Shown here: in pieces, positions 36,942-45,331 of the stretch
Layout: each line of letters begins with the position of its first letter
How positions within the stretch are numbered: the stretch's first letter is position 1
Assembly (NCBI RefSeq): GCF_900142235.1
Contig: NZ_FRAE01000010.1
Location: 1 to 64,000, forward strand
DNA from: Tepidibacter formicigenes DSM 15518
GTDB lineage: Bacteria; Bacillota; Clostridia; Peptostreptococcales; Peptostreptococcaceae
DNA: 64,000 nt
Direction: 5' to 3'
Made by a program: the position numbers and the translations under genes
The notes under the pieces: model-generated
Database searches by the model: none
What the model saw: only the letters and a program-made list of their open reading frames with translations
Told to the model about the DNA's origin: nothing

Positions 36942-38211
36942 CACCATCACCTCTTAATTTATCTTTTGGTATTAAAATTTCAAAAGTAGTTCCATCTTTA
37001 TATTTAGAATTAACTTTTATTTTTCCACCAAAATGATTTTCTACCATTTCCTTTACTATTGTAAGACCTATACCTCTATTTATATCTCCAGTATTTATAT
37101 CAAACTTTGTTGAAAATCCAGCATTAAATATATATTCTTTATCTCTATCCTTTATACCTTTTCCATTATCATATACCGTAAAAACATGAGCAGTTGAAGT
37201 ATTAAAATGAGTAACTACTATAATTCCTTTACAATCTAAATTATCCATTGCTTCAATTGAGTTATTTATCAAATTTCTAAGTATTGATATTAACATATAA
37301 TGGTCTTTAACTTGTATATCCACATTATTTTTGAATACAATATCTATATTTTTTCCACTAGAATTTATAAATTTCTTAGTACTATCCTCTAGTATATTAA
37401 ATATATAATTAAGACTCATTTTCTTATATTTCGATTTAATATTTGTAAATTCTTCTATTCCCTTTATAACTCTTACATAGTCCTTTTTAATCTCATGAAT
37501 ATCTTTAGTTATAGAAAGAGATAACTCCTTTGTATTATCCTGTATATTGCTATCGTTTAGTATTTCATACAACCTAAATGATTTTGTCATAACCTCCTCT
37601 ATATTATCCATATTTTTGTTCATAAAATACACTTCTGATTTTAAACTAGATATTAAAAAAATTAACTTCCTATACCTTTCTTCATGTTCTTCCTTTTCTA
37701 ATAAAATATTATATTTTTTTATTATATTTATAGCTATTAAAGTAAGTATAGATCTAAATAATGCAACTCCTGCTAAAATCTTGGTAATACTATATATATC
37801 ACTACCTAACTCAAAATTAATCCTAAACAACAGTTCCCATATATTAGATACGAAATCACTAATCCAAAAACATAAAAATATTCTATATATATTTTTTTGT
37901 TTCCTTATATTAAAAACTCTAAATAATATTCCGTATGATAAATAAAAAAATACAACAGGATAATTCATTATAAATGAATCATATAAATTCCCATTTATAA
38001 ATGAGTATATTAAAAATCTAAATAAAAACACTAAACCCGATGTGAAAATAGAGGTTGTTATTATATTAAGCCGATTAAAAAAAATCAAAAATATTGAAAA
38101 GAATATAACAGCAACAGACACTCTGAAATTATTAATCAATAAATTTATATATATTTGAGATACAAAAGATACAGTAAGAGCTATAATCATCATGCTTTTT
38201 ATTTTTTTCAT
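36922..38211 (-). CDS. Sensor histidine kinase (GlnK/YcbA-like)
   Basis: This 429-residue protein has about five or six membrane helices in the first ~175 residues, a dimerisation helix with a candidate phospho-His in DIHEIKKDYVRVIKGI, and an HATPase domain with N-box LRNLINNSIEAMDNLDC, G1 DNGKGIKDRD and G2 GDINRGIGLTIVKEM. The layout matches membrane sensors of the GlnK/CitA-like HATPase_c_5 group. AAGGTGAT supports the ATG. It probably senses a transported amino or dicarboxylic acid. Confidence 0.87.
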   Translation of the reverse strand: MKKIKSMMIIALTVSFVSQIYINLLINNFRVSVAVIFFSIFLIFFNRLNIITTSIFTSGLVFLFRFLIYSFINGNLYDSFIMNYPVVFFYLSYGILFRVFNIRKQKNIYRIFLCFWISDFVSNIWELLFRINFELGSDIYSITKILAGVALFRSILTLIAINIIKKYNILLEKEEHEERYRKLIFLISSLKSEVYFMNKNMDNIEEVMTKSFRLYEILNDSNIQDNTKELSLSITKDIHEIKKDYVRVIKGIEEFTNIKSKYKKMSLNYIFNILEDSTKKFINSSGKNIDIVFKNNVDIQVKDHYMLISILRNLINNSIEAMDNLDCKGIIVVTHFNTSTAHVFTVYDNGKGIKDRDKEYIFNAGFSTKFDINTGDINRGIGLTIVKEMVENHFGGKIKVNSKYKDGTTFEILIPKDKLRGDGGEFLYS

Positions 38212-38220
38212 TTTATCACC

Positions 38221-39318
38221 TTAATTAGAAAATATATTTTCCAGTTGCCTCTCTATAAATAATGTTTTTTCCTCTATTAAATCTATAAATATATTTTTAT
38301 GAGATACAAACCTCCCTTCTTTATCTTGTAAAAGCTTCACAACAGGTCTATCTAGCATATGTTTATTTTGAGAATACACTATTGCCTTAGAGCCATCAGA
38401 TAGCTTTATTATAGAACCTTCTTTAAATTTTACAATCCTAGACAAAAATATTTTCACTATTTCAAAATCAAATTCATTATATCCTAAACTATATATATAC
38501 TCAGAAGCAACATAAATAGGCATTGCTTTTCTATAAACCCTATCAGCTGTTAGTGCATCAAAGACATCAGCTATAGAACAAATTCTTGCTAATTCATATA
38601 TACCCTCTCCACTAAGCTGATTAGGGTACCCTTTTCCATTCCATTTTTCATGATGTTGAAGTATTATTTGTTTACTCAAAGTAGAAATTTCATTCCCATA
38701 GTTATCATAAATAAATCTATATCCAAGCTCAGGATGTTTTTCTACTTCTTTTCTTTCTTCTATAGTAAGCTTAGATGGTTTATTTAAAATATTTGGATCT
38801 ACAAAAGTTTTTCCTATATCATGAAGAAGGGCCCCTAATGCTAATTTTTGAAGCTTTGTTTTATCATATTTTAAAAGTATTCCAGTATAAATACAAGATA
38901 CCGCTACATTTAAACTATGCTCATAAAGGTAATCATCTACTGTTCTTAATTGATTTACATTATAAGAAATATCCCTATTGGATATCAATATATCCAATAG
39001 CTCTGATACTGTATTATTTATTATATTCATATTAAGCCCTATGTTTTTTCCCTTTTTTATTATATTAAATTGATCTTTGATAACTTGTTTAGCTTCTACA
39101 AGTTTTTCATTCGGAATAGTTTCATTTATTTCTATCCCTTCTGATATTTCATCTACTACATAAATATAATTTATACCTTTTGATATTAATTGTTTTATAT
39201 AAGAATCATTTAACTTTACATTGTCTTGAAGTAATAATACCCCATCATTGTATATAGCCTTTCCTACATAATATTCATACTTTTCAGTATCTATATAATT
39301 TACATTTATAAGTCTCAT
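38221..39318 (-). CDS. HD-GYP-domain phosphodiesterase
   Basis: This protein of about 365 residues has a helical N-terminal region and an HD-GYP domain (~125-320). Metal ligands are present: HSLNVAV, LHDIGKTFVDPNIL (HD), HPELGYRFI, HHEKWNGKGYP (with the GYP motif) and IADVFDALTADRVYRKAM. Such enzymes hydrolyse c-di-GMP. The C-terminal ~45 residues are a small beta-rich tail. ATG 39318 is preferred to GTG 39327, which overlaps the ribosome-binding site GAGAGGTGAT. It is 9 bases upstream of the sensor kinase gene, so the three genes probably form one operon. Confidence 0.9.
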   Translation of the reverse strand: MRLINVNYIDTEKYEYYVGKAIYNDGVLLLQDNVKLNDSYIKQLISKGINYIYVVDEISEGIEINETIPNEKLVEAKQVIKDQFNIIKKGKNIGLNMNIINNTVSELLDILISNRDISYNVNQLRTVDDYLYEHSLNVAVSCIYTGILLKYDKTKLQKLALGALLHDIGKTFVDPNILNKPSKLTIEERKEVEKHPELGYRFIYDNYGNEISTLSKQIILQHHEKWNGKGYPNQLSGEGIYELARICSIADVFDALTADRVYRKAMPIYVASEYIYSLGYNEFDFEIVKIFLSRIVKFKEGSIIKLSDGSKAIVYSQNKHMLDRPVVKLLQDKEGRFVSHKNIFIDLIEEKTLFIERQLENIFSN

Positions 39319-39411
39319 TCGTATCACCTCTCATATTCTATAGTATTCTTATAAATAAAAAAAATAAAGAGGATAATAGTCCCTTTTAGTATATTTCTTA
39401 TCAAAATATAA

Positions 39412-39447
39412 TAAAAAAATCCTAACATCTAAATATTAGGATTTTTT
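39412..39447 (-). terminator. Terminator after pepF
   Basis: AAAAAATCCTAA/TTAGGATTTTTT hairpin just after the pepF stop codon. Confidence 0.8.
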
Positions 39448-39459
39448 AGTATATTTATC

Positions 39460-41244
39460 TTACATTTCGTTTTCTAACTCTTTAACTAAATTTTTAAATA
39501 TATCTAACGCTATTTGAATTGTTCCTTCATCTTCCATGTCCACACCGGCTTTTTTAAGTTGATTTAAAGGATAATCAGAGCCTCCACTCTTTAAAAAGTC
39601 TAAATATTTATCTACCGCTTCTTTACCTTCACTCAATATCTTATGACTTAAAATAGAAGCAGCGGAAAACCCTGTAGCATATTTATAAACATAGAAATTA
39701 GAATAAAAATGAGGAACCCTTGCCCATTCAAAAGAAATTTCCTTATCAACACAAGTATTTTCTCCATAGTATTTCAAATTTAAATCATAATAAATATTAC
39801 AATAATCTTCACTAGTCAAAGCTTCACCACTTTCAGACTTCTCATGAATGATTTTTTCAAATTCAGCAAACATAGTTTGTCTATATACTGTAGTTCTAAA
39901 TTGTTCCAAATAATAATTTAGAATATATAATTTTTCTTCTTTTGTTTTTGCATTATTTAACATATATTCCATTAATAATTGTTCATTTAAAGTCGAAGCA
40001 ACTTCCGCTACAAATATTTTATAATGAGAATACAAATACGGTTGATTTTTTCTTGAATAATAGCTATGAAGAGAATGTCCCAATTCATGAACTAATGTAA
40101 ATAAAGAATTTAAATCATCTTTATAATTCAATAGTATAAAGGGATGAGAATCATAACTCCCCCAAGAATAAGCCCCTCCTTTTTTACCTTCATTCTCATA
40201 AACATCTATCCATCTTTCATCAAAAGCTTTTTTTACTATACTTAAGTATTCATCTCCTAAAGGTTTTAAGGCTTTTAAAATTATATCTTTAGCATCTTCA
40301 TATTTTATTTTTATATCTATCTTTGAAACTAAAGGAGTATATAAATCATACATATGAAGCTCATCCACTTTTAAAAAACCCTTCTTTATTTTTAAATACT
40401 TATACATATCATCTAAATTTTTCGATATAACATTTATTAAATTCTCGTATACTTTCAAATTTATATTATCCTCAAATAAAGAAGCTTCTATAGCAGAATT
40501 ATACTTTCTAGCTTTCGAATAAAATATTTCCCTTTTTACACTTCCCGATAACGTGGAAGCAAAAGTATTTTTATACTTTTCATATGTTTCATATACTGAT
40601 TTAAATGCATTTTTTCTCACAGTTCTATTCTTACTTTGTAAAAATTTAGAAAAATTACCATGAGTAACTCTAACTTTATTTCCTTCTTCATCTTCTATTT
40701 CAGGAAATTTAACATCTGCAAAAGATAGCATTTCAAATGTATTTTCAGCCGTATTGGCAATATCTGAAGATAACGCAAGTAATTCTTCTTCTTTAGGAGA
40801 TAGTGTATATGGTTTCTTTCTTAGTATCTCATCTATAAATTTTTTGTATTGCTTTAATTTTTCACTTTCCATATATTTATTCATATCATTTTCGTCTATT
40901 TCAATTATTTCTGGAACTATAAAAGAAGTTATAGTAGATATTTCTGTAGAAAGCATTTCAGCTTTACCCGATAAAGCTTGATTTTTATTATTCCTAGTAT
41001 CTTCATGCTGTTTCATATGAGTGTAAACATATATATTTTCAGATATTCTCAATATCTTCTCATATAAATATAATGTATTATATAAATTTTCCCAAGAATC
41101 ACTTAAAATACCTTTATATTTTTTTATTTCATTCAAAAGACTTTTTACCTCTTCAAAGTCTTTATTTAACTCTTCTTCACTAGAGTAAATACTTTCTAAA
41201 TTCCACTTATATTTTTCTTCTATTTCATTTCTTTTTATTCCCAT
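39460..41244 (-). CDS. pepF: Oligoendopeptidase F (M3B metallopeptidase)
   Basis: This 594-residue cytoplasmic zinc peptidase has the HELGHSLHSYY (HExxH) motif and a downstream Glu in FVAEVASTLNEQ as third ligand. It degrades oligopeptides of about 7-17 residues, fitting an amino-acid fermenter. Length matches PepF. AGGAGGAT precedes ATG. It lies 20 bases downstream of the degV gene. Confidence 0.95.
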   Translation of the reverse strand: MGIKRNEIEEKYKWNLESIYSSEEELNKDFEEVKSLLNEIKKYKGILSDSWENLYNTLYLYEKILRISENIYVYTHMKQHEDTRNNKNQALSGKAEMLSTEISTITSFIVPEIIEIDENDMNKYMESEKLKQYKKFIDEILRKKPYTLSPKEEELLALSSDIANTAENTFEMLSFADVKFPEIEDEEGNKVRVTHGNFSKFLQSKNRTVRKNAFKSVYETYEKYKNTFASTLSGSVKREIFYSKARKYNSAIEASLFEDNINLKVYENLINVISKNLDDMYKYLKIKKGFLKVDELHMYDLYTPLVSKIDIKIKYEDAKDIILKALKPLGDEYLSIVKKAFDERWIDVYENEGKKGGAYSWGSYDSHPFILLNYKDDLNSLFTLVHELGHSLHSYYSRKNQPYLYSHYKIFVAEVASTLNEQLLMEYMLNNAKTKEEKLYILNYYLEQFRTTVYRQTMFAEFEKIIHEKSESGEALTSEDYCNIYYDLNLKYYGENTCVDKEISFEWARVPHFYSNFYVYKYATGFSAASILSHKILSEGKEAVDKYLDFLKSGGSDYPLNQLKKAGVDMEDEGTIQIALDIFKNLVKELENEM

Positions 41245-41264
41245 ACTAATCCTCCTATATTTTA

Positions 41265-42104
41265 TTAAAAACTTATAAGTATTGCTCCCTCTGATGAATA
41301 ACTTCCTATAGAAGCTCCTATTTCGGATATTATTATTTCCTTAAATTCATATTTTTTATTTACCAAATCTTGCAACTTTAAAGCTTTATTTAAAGCATTA
41401 GCATGACATATAGCTAATATTCTTTCTGAAGTATTAACTCCTGCACTTTCTATATAGTCAATTAATTTGTTCAAACTTTTTTTATCTCCTCTTGCTCTAT
41501 CAAAAACTTTAACTAATCCATCTTCAACTTTAACAATAATTTTTAAATTTAAAATTTGAACTATTTTTTCTTTGAAAGAACTTATCCTCCCAGCCTTTAC
41601 AGCATTTTCTACAGTATCTAACACTACATAAGTAAAAGAATTTTCTATATCTTCTTTTATTTTTCTTATTATATAATCTATATTTTTTCCTTCTTTAATC
41701 AATTTAGCAGCTTTTAAAACACAAAGACCTAACCCCATAGAACCTGTTTTTGAATCTAAAACTTCTATTCTTTTTCCTTTATACTCTTCTAAGTACATAT
41801 TTTTTCCTATTAAAGCATTATTATACGTACTAGATAATCCCGAAGATAAGGAAATAACCAATACATTTTCTTCCTCACAATCATATTCTTTAAAAAAACT
41901 AAGCGGTGATGGACTCGATGTTTTAGGAAGTTTATCATAATTTTTAATCTTTTTATAAAACTCTTTTTTACTTATATCCACACCATCTAAATAAGATTCA
42001 TTCCTAAACAATATATTTAATGGAATTATAGAAATATTATATTCTTTTATTATGTGTTCTGGTAAATCACAAGAACTATCTGTTATCAATTTTATATTAT
42101 TCAA
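41265..42104 (-). CDS. DegV-family fatty-acid-binding protein
   Basis: This protein of about 279 residues has the DegV fold: ITDSSCDLP at the N-terminus, SPSPLSFFKEY and LSSGLSSTYNNAL. DegV/FakB proteins bind a fatty acid and present it to the kinase FakA for phospholipid synthesis. The start is uncertain: TTG 42104 (MNNIKLITDSS) has AAGGATGTG at good spacing and matches family N-termini, while the open frame extends to an ATG at 42125. Confidence 0.88.
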   Translation of the reverse strand: MNNIKLITDSSCDLPEHIIKEYNISIIPLNILFRNESYLDGVDISKKEFYKKIKNYDKLPKTSSPSPLSFFKEYDCEEENVLVISLSSGLSSTYNNALIGKNMYLEEYKGKRIEVLDSKTGSMGLGLCVLKAAKLIKEGKNIDYIIRKIKEDIENSFTYVVLDTVENAVKAGRISSFKEKIVQILNLKIIVKVEDGLVKVFDRARGDKKSLNKLIDYIESAGVNTSERILAICHANALNKALKLQDLVNKKYEFKEIIISEIGASIGSYSSEGAILISF

Positions 42105-42186
42105 AACACAACACATCCTTATCATATATTTAAGCTATTAATTTAATTTTAGTTTTTTTGTAGAATTTTGTAAATACATTAACATA

Positions 42187-42846
42187 TTATTCTTCATAAT
42201 CAATCTTTACTACATTATCAAGTTCTAAAATTTTTTCAACTATTCCTTTAAATGGTATTTTACTGTTGTACAATACCGTTAACTTCATATTCCAGAACTT
42301 ATCTTCTCCTTGAGATATATCTATATTTTTTATTACAATTCTATTTCTTTCTATTATCGAAACGACCCTAGATGTTGTTTCAGATATATTTAATGTTGTA
42401 ATATAAAAAGTAGATGTTTTACTTAATACGAACTTATTTTCTATAACCTTTAAGGTATATAATGTTGTCATCAATATAAACCAAGTCATAAAACCTAAAT
42501 AATAATATCCAAATCCTACAGCTAATCCAATACATGCCGTTACCCAAATTCCAGCTGCTGTTGTAATACCTCTAATACTATTAGAGGTTTTAAGTATAGC
42601 TCCCGCACCTAAGAAACCTATTCCTGACAAAACCTGAGCTGGCATTCTAGCAGGATCTAAATTAACATAATTTATATGATCACGAAACAACATTAAAGAT
42701 GTAACAGACACTACACAAGAACCCACCGCAACCAATATATGTGTTCTAAATCCTGCCCATTGATGTGATTTTTCTCTTTCTATACCTACCATCCCCCCTA
42801 TAAAAAGAGTAAATAGTAATCTAAATATCATTTCTTTATGAGTCAT
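42187..42846 (-). CDS. MgtC/SapB-family membrane protein
   Basis: This 219-residue protein has four to five N-terminal helices with the MgtC signature RLLFTLFIGGMVGIEREKS and RTHILVAVGSCVV...GIGFLGAGAILK...GITTAAGIWVTACIGLAVG, then a C-terminal ACT-like soluble domain (~145-219). Roles proposed for the family are Mg2+ homeostasis and control of the F1Fo ATPase. AAAGAGGTGAT supports the start. The cobalamin riboswitch lies ~520 bases upstream but two terminators intervene. Confidence 0.88.
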   Translation of the reverse strand: MTHKEMIFRLLFTLFIGGMVGIEREKSHQWAGFRTHILVAVGSCVVSVTSLMLFRDHINYVNLDPARMPAQVLSGIGFLGAGAILKTSNSIRGITTAAGIWVTACIGLAVGFGYYYLGFMTWFILMTTLYTLKVIENKFVLSKTSTFYITTLNISETTSRVVSIIERNRIVIKNIDISQGEDKFWNMKLTVLYNSKIPFKGIVEKILELDNVVKIDYEE

Positions 42847-42927
42847 AGAATCACCTCTTTATTCATTTAGTATATTATAAAACTAGAGCTATTATAAATA
42901 ATATATCAAAATATATATATGTAAAAT

Positions 42928-43075
42928 AAAAAAATTCGCTTCATGCTATCGCATGGCTCATGTCGCCAACGAGTCCTAACGGACTCCGTTGCTCAAAATA
43001 ATTGATACTTTTATTCAGTTACTAAAGTTATCAACAGTTTAAAAAATTTATAGTTTCCTATAGAATAAAAAAGTC
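42928..43075 (-). repeat. Intergenic repeat copy B (full length)
   Basis: The plus strand holds TTCGCTTCATGCTATCGCAT, a second hairpin CAACGAGTCC-TAAC-GGACTCCGTTG, and a diverged tail ending TAGTTTCCTATAGAATAAAA. Head and tail match copy C at 48070-48217. On the minus strand it follows a terminator and ends in GCGAATTTTTTT. Confidence 0.8.
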
Positions 43076-43108
43076 TTTATTCTAAAGATTTTAGATGTAG
43101 ACTTTTTT
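43067..43108 (-). terminator. Terminator-like hairpin between repeat copies B and B2
   Basis: AAAAAAGTCT and AGACTTTTTT pair around an AT-rich loop; the tail of copy B starts at its T run on the minus strand. Confidence 0.55.
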
Positions 43109-43114
43109 GAAATT

Positions 43115-43219
43115 TCATGGCGCCAACGAATTCTAACGAATTCCGTTGCTTAAAATTCATAACGAAAATTATATTTATCCACAATTCAAAAGGATTATAA
43201 TTTCCTATTCATTATAAAA
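43115..43219 (-). repeat. Intergenic repeat copy B2 (diverged, covarying stem)
   Basis: It keeps the hairpin CAACGAATTC-TAAC-GAATTCCGTTG, in which both arms differ from copies B and C at matching positions, and the tail ATTCAAAAGGATTATAATTT shared with copy C. Confidence 0.75.
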
Positions 43220-43241
43220 AAAATAGGCCTTAAAAGGCCTA
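43215..43241 (-). terminator. Second terminator downstream of the cobalamin riboswitch
   Basis: TAGGCCT-TTAA-AGGCCTA is a near-perfect hairpin followed on the minus strand by eight T. It stops leftward transcripts before mgtC. Confidence 0.75.
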
Positions 43242-43285
43242 GGGCGATAAAAATATATTTATATTTTTAGGGAAAGAAAAATATA

Positions 43286-43317
43286 TAAAAAACCTGCCTC
43301 GACGTACCAGGACAGGA
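43286..43317 (-). terminator. Terminator of the cobalamin riboswitch (expression platform)
   Basis: On the minus strand CCTGTC and GGCAGG pair and are followed by six T, about 50 bases downstream of the aptamer. Confidence 0.75.
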
Positions 43318-43366
43318 ATAACTATTAATTTCTCCTGACCCTTCCCTCCGAAGGCTTGAAAATTCT

Positions 43367-43527
43367 ATACAGGTAGGTCTCCTGACTCATGATTCCTCCT
43401 ACTCCCTTACCTTCCCACAAATAAAATTGCAGTGGCATAACTAGGTTTCGTCATCAAATACAGTAGCGGGGGCTGTGACGGATTCTAACCGCTCTTCCCT
43501 ATTATCCTTAATTAAGGACCTGCATAT
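43367..43527 (-). promoter_or_regulatory. Cobalamin (B12) riboswitch aptamer without an adjacent target gene
   Basis: The minus strand shows the conserved blocks in order: P1 5' strand ATGCAGGT (43518-43525), GGGAAGAGCGGTTAGAATCC, a CAGCCCCCGCTACTGTA block, the B12 box GCCACTG (43430-43436), a GGGAAGG segment, AGTCAGGAGACC, and the P1 3' strand ACCTGTAT (43367-43374). A terminator follows. The next minus-strand gene, mgtC, is 520 bases away beyond a second terminator and two intergenic repeats. Confidence 0.9.
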
Positions 43528-43735
43528 CTTATTGAATTTTCTTAATTTATATAATATCATATTGTTACAATAATTTCAATTTATATTATAAATTTACATA
43601 CAAAAACTAATAAAAATATAAAATGTATAGTCTATAAAATAAATTAAATACTAATATTTTTCAAATACATATAAAATACTATAATATTTAGCCGATATAT
43701 ATTTTTAGTAAAATTAAATATTCAGGTGGTGTTTT

Positions 43736-45316
43736 ATGGAGATTTTCACAAATAATTACTTTAACATATTTGAAGAAAAAGAAAAAGTATATATACTAGT
43801 AAACTGTTCTGGATTTAATATTAATGATTTTTCTACACTATTAAAAAACTATCCAAGAATTTCTATAAAGCATTTTTTAAATCTAAAAAATGCTTTAGAT
43901 AATGGATGTAAGGCTCCTGTAGAAATAGGTATATTAAAACCTAAAATAGAAATTAATATATCATCAGATAATATGAAAGCCTCTATTAAGTTAAATATAA
44001 CCAATGATGAATTCCAAGAAAATAAACAAATTATAATGAACGAAATATTATCAGAACTTGAATCTCATAATATTGTTTATGGAATATTATATAAAGTTTT
44101 AAATAACGAGCTAAAAGTGCAAGAAGACATACTCATAGCACAAGGAACTGCCCCTATTAATGGAAAAGATGCTATAATAAAATATGTACAATTACCTGAT
44201 CGCAAACCTACTATTAGAGATGATGGTTCTGCAAATTATTACGAAATGAACCTTATATACGAAGTTAAAAAAGGAGATTATTTAGGAGAAAAAATACCAG
44301 CTACTCAAGGGATTCCCGGTAAAACAATTCAAAACACTCTTCTTCCTCCTAAACCTGGAAGAGATAAGCTACTACATTTTGATAGAAAAACAGTTGGAGA
44401 ATTTAAAGAAGGTGAAAAAATAACACTTAGAGCTTTAATAGATGGTGCAGTTTCTTATGATAACGGCAAAATTTCTATATTAAATCACCTTATAATACAT
44501 GGAGATGTAGGATACGAAACAGGAAATATAGACTTCAATGGTTATGTAACTATAAAAGGTACTGTATGTGATGACTTTACAGTTATAGCTGATAAAGATA
44601 TTTCAATAGAAGGAGATTTAGGAATTGGTGCTATAAATAAAATAATATCAAAAAATGGAGATATATATATAAAAGGTGGAATTTCAGGTAAAGGAAAAGC
44701 TATTATTCAAGCAGGTAAAAGTGTATTTGTTAAGTATTCTAATTCATGCACTATTAATGCAGAAGAAAGCATTAACATTGGATTTTATTCTATAGACAGT
44801 ATTCTTTCTTCTAAAACTATTATAGTTGACCCTGAAAAAGGCAGAATAATAGGAGGAGAGATAAACGCCTATGCCAAAGTAGTAACTAATACAATAGGAA
44901 ATATAACTGAGAGAAAAACAGTAGTAAACGTTAAAGGCTTTGACAGAAAAAAGATTAAAAAGGAATTAGATGAATTATTAATTCAATATAAAAAATGTTT
45001 AATAGAGATTGAAAAAAACAAAAGAGAGATGAAAATTTACGAAAATACAGTTGACGATTTTAATGCACTAAAAAATATAAAAGAATACATATACTATTAT
45101 AATATTCATGAAAAACTTATGAGTCAGCTTTCTAAATTAGAGCAAAGGAGAAAAACTTTACTAGACTATTTAGAGTCAAAAGGAGAAGGTGAGGTGTCTA
45201 TCCTAAAAAGTGCATATCCTCAAACCTTTTTAGAAATAAAAAAACTGCAAAAAATAATAAAAAAAGTTACAACAGGAACTTTTTATGCAAAGGACAACAA
45301 ACTTCACTCAGAATAA
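43736..45316 (+). CDS. FapA-domain (DUF342) protein
   Basis: This 526-residue protein belongs to the DUF342/FapA family: an N-terminal domain (~1-170), a right-handed parallel beta-helix rich in hydrophobic turns (~240-390; GDVGYETGNIDFNGYVTIKGTVCDDFTV...), and a C-terminal coiled coil (~400-505). In Vibrio, FapA localises chemotaxis and flagellar proteins by binding a histidine kinase; in Clostridia the role is unknown. AGGTGGTG supports ATG. The next gene follows after 15 bases, so they are co-transcribed. Confidence 0.85.
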   Translation: MEIFTNNYFNIFEEKEKVYILVNCSGFNINDFSTLLKNYPRISIKHFLNLKNALDNGCKAPVEIGILKPKIEINISSDNMKASIKLNITNDEFQENKQIIMNEILSELESHNIVYGILYKVLNNELKVQEDILIAQGTAPINGKDAIIKYVQLPDRKPTIRDDGSANYYEMNLIYEVKKGDYLGEKIPATQGIPGKTIQNTLLPPKPGRDKLLHFDRKTVGEFKEGEKITLRALIDGAVSYDNGKISILNHLIIHGDVGYETGNIDFNGYVTIKGTVCDDFTVIADKDISIEGDLGIGAINKIISKNGDIYIKGGISGKGKAIIQAGKSVFVKYSNSCTINAEESINIGFYSIDSILSSKTIIVDPEKGRIIGGEINAYAKVVTNTIGNITERKTVVNVKGFDRKKIKKELDELLIQYKKCLIEIEKNKREMKIYENTVDDFNALKNIKEYIYYYNIHEKLMSQLSKLEQRRKTLLDYLESKGEGEVSILKSAYPQTFLEIKKLQKIIKKVTTGTFYAKDNKLHSE

Positions 45317-45331
45317 AAGGTGGTGCTTTAA

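Noticed and set aside
42928-43219. CRISPR array
   Set aside because: Only two diverged copies here, irregular spacing, repeats far longer than CRISPR repeats, and no cas genes.
43286-43527. Riboswitch control of the fapA-like gene at 43736
   Set aside because: The aptamer reads on the minus strand, away from that gene.
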